Source: Glandiceps talaboti
Lineage: Eukaryota > Hemichordata > Enteropneusta > Spengelidae
Length of the DNA: 64,000 nucleotides
Assembly: GCF_964340395.1 (NCBI RefSeq)
Contig: NC_135550.1
Span: forward strand, 16,411,484 to 16,475,483
Reading direction: 5' to 3'
The position numbers and the translations under genes are program-made. How positions within the stretch are numbered: position 1 is the stretch's first letter; each line of letters begins with the position of its first letter. A model generated the notes under the pieces. It was given only the letters and a program-made list of their open reading frames with translations, made no database searches and was not told where the DNA came from. Positions 61,286 through 64,000 of this stretch are shown one piece after another.

Positions 61286-61658
61286 TTAAAGTGGCTATAT
61301 GGATGAGAATTTGGTATTTATTTTGGATTTTTATTTGATACAATAGCTTCACTACATGTATGTTTTTCTACTTGAAAAAATAAAGCGAAAGAACATATAC
61401 CAAGTCCATGTTCATAACTCAGTACATTGCAAAAAGATGGAAAAAGTGTAAAAAAAAAAAAAAAAAAGTTTGTTATTGTACGTACAATAACAAACATCTT
61501 ACACATTGTTTAGTGTTTTGCTGTTTATTGAGATGTGAACATGGACTTGGTATATGTTATTTCACATTATTTTTTCAAGTAGAAAAACATAGTGAAGCTG
61601 TTTTATCAAATAAAAATCCAAAATAAATACCAAACTCTCATCCATATGGCCACTTTAA
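61286..61658. mobile_element. TTAA-flanked MITE, copy 3
   Basis: It runs from TTAAAGTGGCTATATGGATG to CATCCATATGGCCACTTTAA, with TTAA at both borders. The arms pair through ATACCAAGTCCATGTTCA on the left and TGAACATGGACTTGGTATAT on the right. A poly-A stretch lies near the centre (about 61450). The open frames 61318-61506 and 61408-61626 are its two arms. Confidence 0.88.
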
Positions 61659-62454
61659 TTGCAAGTGGTGGCTAAGTGTGGTCCTGTTTAAAGTGCAATA
61701 CTGCAAGTACCTCGTAAATATGCATCAACTACAATGTACGCCCAAACATGTGTAAGGTCAGCTTGTGCGCTTTTAACATAAAGATACATATATATTTTGC
61801 GTATACATACTAGAAAGGAGAATTATCATTTCATCACTGTGTAAATAAACAAAACAATAACGTTATAAAGCAGGTAGATGCGAATATCAGTCCTGTAATA
61901 CAAAATAATATAATTTGGATTTTTAGAAATGAAAGGATAATCAGAGATTACATTCAAACAAACTTTATTCAGTACACACCTACAGAGTACTTCAAACTGT
62001 TTTTTTATCACTATGAAAAATATACATATATGTTGTATTATTTCACTAGTCACTATTTTGTCCAGATGCTGGTTTTGTGTAGCCGGAACAATGGTGATGG
62101 CGCCCTCAGTGGTCAAAGTATCCCTGAGAGTCATTCAGTGTGAAGAGTTCATGTGATTGTTCATAATGATAACAGTCAATTTTGTCTCTTAGTCTTAGCA
62201 CAATTTTCATTTTAACCCAAACGGATTTTCAATATGTCTGATAACCTGGAAAGGTTTAATATTTGAATTACAACAATGTAACTTGAGTATGCATTAACAT
62301 GGAAAATGTAAAAAATATACATGTACAGTATACAAAGACACACGCACTCAGTGACACACACAGTGACACACACACACACACTGAAAATCCACTGTATGTG
62401 TATATTGCTTTCGATAAATTTACTCATATTAATTTATATTTTATTTTTGTACAG

Positions 62455-62608
62455 AGGCTGCCAAAAGAGAATTTAAGCCCAGAGACCGGCCAATGAAAGG
62501 ACGTCGTGGGGCAGTTAGGAGACGTGTACATCAAGTTAACGGGCACAAGTTTATGGCCACGTTTCTACGGCAACCTACTTATTGTTCTCATTGCAGTGAT
62601 TTCATATG
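62455..62608 (+). CDS. PRKCE: PKC epsilon/eta-class exon 3: pseudosubstrate and start of C1A
   Basis: The exon runs from an acceptor (TTTTTGTACAG|AG) to a donor (CATATG|GTAAGT). It completes Glu149 and encodes residues 150-199 plus two bases of Trp200. It holds the autoinhibitory pseudosubstrate [13 protein letters not shown], with Ala168 where a substrate would have Ser or Thr. Next comes the first C1 domain, [20 protein letters not shown]. The spacing His179-X12-Cys192-X2-Cys195 gives the first zinc ligands of a diacylglycerol-binding finger. The rest of C1A, C1B and the kinase domain must lie beyond the window. The open frame after the donor, starting near 62506, is partly this exon in another phase and partly intron. 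Confidence 0.97.
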
Positions 62609-62912
62609 GTAAGTCCAGCCATCATATTCCAAAACACAACCTTTTGTGTAGATTCAATAATTATGCTAATTACACCCGTGATTGTAATAGTAATTAGTAT
62701 TATAACATGTGTACAGAAGGATTGCTTTGGTTGTAATGTTTCCTGAAGTCATCGTATAATTCACAAATTCTCTACATTGATTTGGAACTATTGGTTTAAA
62801 GCCTCTGAATGTTCAACTTCCACTTTTTACAGCAAAACATCAAAAAAATCTGTGTTTATAGCAAAGCTTCATGTTTAGGAACAAAAATGTTTAATCATAG
62901 GAATGGCAAATA

Positions 62913-62985
<73 letters not shown>

Positions 62986-64000
62986 ATGCATGCGTGCATC
63001 TGCCTGATGTCTTCTGTCTGTCTGTCTGTCTGTCTGAAATAGATTCATCAGATACTCGGCTGGATATTCCTTTTTATGGGTGTCTTTTTAATTATAGATC
63101 ATAGGAGTTTCTAGAACATATAGATAAACATTTTCAACAATAATGGCCCAGTATCTGCAAGCAGAATAAGTCAATTGCTTCGCTGATAATCACTACATGG
63201 AATTAAGTTATATATTTTAGTACAAGCAGCTGCGCTACAGTGTCATTGCCATCATATCATCATCGTGTTGTACATGTGTACATGCTGTGCATGTATTCGT
63301 GAGAGGGACTGTCACGCAATATGATTTAACTGATATGTTTTGTCTGTAAATTAATTATATATATGTCTGCTTCCAGAAGGAATAAGCTGCTAGCGCCTAG
63401 GATGACATGTCCTGCAGACATTTAAATCTAAAAATAGTTTTTCGAAAAAAACATGTATTTCTACAAATAGCCACATACACAAATTGATTGACAGTTGAAG
63501 ACTGTTGTTATACCGTAAACGTGCGTGTTTGGCTTATTGTAGTTTCAATGCAGTGCGATACCAAAGGTACACATGTACATTGTACATGTACACATTTGTA
63601 TGCACTGGAGTATCTATTGGTGAAAATAACATTAACATTGATTTTGTCAAGATCTGTTAAATTTGTAGAAAGTCTTATAACTAGCATGATTTAGTTCCTA
63701 ATCAGAACCCCTACCTCCCATGTACAAGTACCATATTCTGAAGCAGATTTGAATATACCTTAGTCTGTGGAATTTTGAGGTTATGTATTGTGAGGAAAGT
63801 TAAGAAATTTACACATCAGACCCCCCCCCCCCATATTTACATGTATATGGAGAAATATTCCCAAAATTTGCTTATCTAGCTGATTTGTGATACTGCGATT
63901 TGGTTTCATGAACATGTGCTAACCGCGTATGCTACATGTACATTTAAATTGTGAAAAAAGATGAATACATGCAAATAAGGTGTAGAGAGAATACATGTTT
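62609..64000 (+). other. PKC intron 3, incomplete
   Basis: It starts with GTAAGT and runs to the window edge. It holds the TG and CTGT repeats listed separately and a C-run near 63823. No further exon is visible. Confidence 0.85.
62915..63036. repeat. TG microsatellite and CTGT repeat
   Basis: A (TG)n run at 62915-62984 is followed by CATGCATGCGTGCATC and then (CTGT)n at 63013-63036. Confidence 0.96.

Larger units (their letters stand above)
20519..62454 (+). other. PKC intron 2, 41.9 kb
   Basis: The intron runs from GTGAGA at 20519 to TTTTTGTACAG at 62454. It separates the C2 domain from the pseudosubstrate and C1 domains. It contains the repeats and mobile elements listed separately. The stretches 20519-25400, 32400-34430, 37600-38950, 43000-45300, 54000-55200 and 57700-59030 hold only AT-rich non-coding sequence as far as I can see. 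No nested gene is convincing; a weak exon-like stretch at about 48945-49110 is discussed as a finding. Confidence 0.9.

Noticed and set aside
61318-61626. Two similar open frames on opposite strands
   Set aside because: They are the two arms of the TTAA-flanked inverted-repeat element at 61286-61658.

Overview
The window looks like nuclear DNA from an animal, most likely a marine invertebrate. It is AT-rich, has large introns with GT/AG borders, and is crowded with microsatellites, minisatellites, miniature inverted-repeat elements and a decayed LINE and SINE. Short ACATGTA palindromes are unusually common. I cannot name the species; a lophotrochozoan or an invertebrate deuterostome would both fit.

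Only three protein-coding genes can be supported. (1) One coding exon of an unrecognised gene on the minus strand (1099 down to 860) runs off the left edge. (2) A complete ISCA2 gene lies on the minus strand. ISCA2 is a mitochondrial A-type iron-sulfur cluster assembly factor. Its four coding exons (19392-19328, 13069-12898, 6931-6813, 6303-6129) join in phase to give 176 residues. (3) The 5' part of a novel-type protein kinase C of the epsilon/eta class lies on the plus strand. Exon 1 (19847-20197) and exon 2 (20425-20518) encode the C2 domain. After a 42-kb intron, exon 3 (62455-62608) encodes the pseudosubstrate and the start of the first C1 zinc finger. The rest of the gene lies beyond the right edge.

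ISCA2 and the PKC gene are head to head, with 454 bp between their start codons, so they probably share a bidirectional promoter. The two proteins work in unrelated places: mitochondrial [4Fe-4S] cluster maturation, and diacylglycerol-activated signalling at membranes.

The rest of the window is non-coding. Positions 1-6128 hold the left exon and intergenic DNA with a 68-bp tandem repeat. Positions 6304-19327 are ISCA2 introns, packed with minisatellites of 25, about 80, 114 and 49 bp, a nested pair of foldback elements with 9-bp target duplications, and an 85-bp element with another 9-bp duplication. Positions 20519-62454 are PKC intron 2, with a 26-bp minisatellite, several foldback elements with 5-bp flanking repeats, three copies of a TTAA-flanked element, and a SINE/LINE composite. 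I found no bacterial-style system, CRISPR array, viral gene or structural RNA gene. The most unusual material is the mobile-element architecture.
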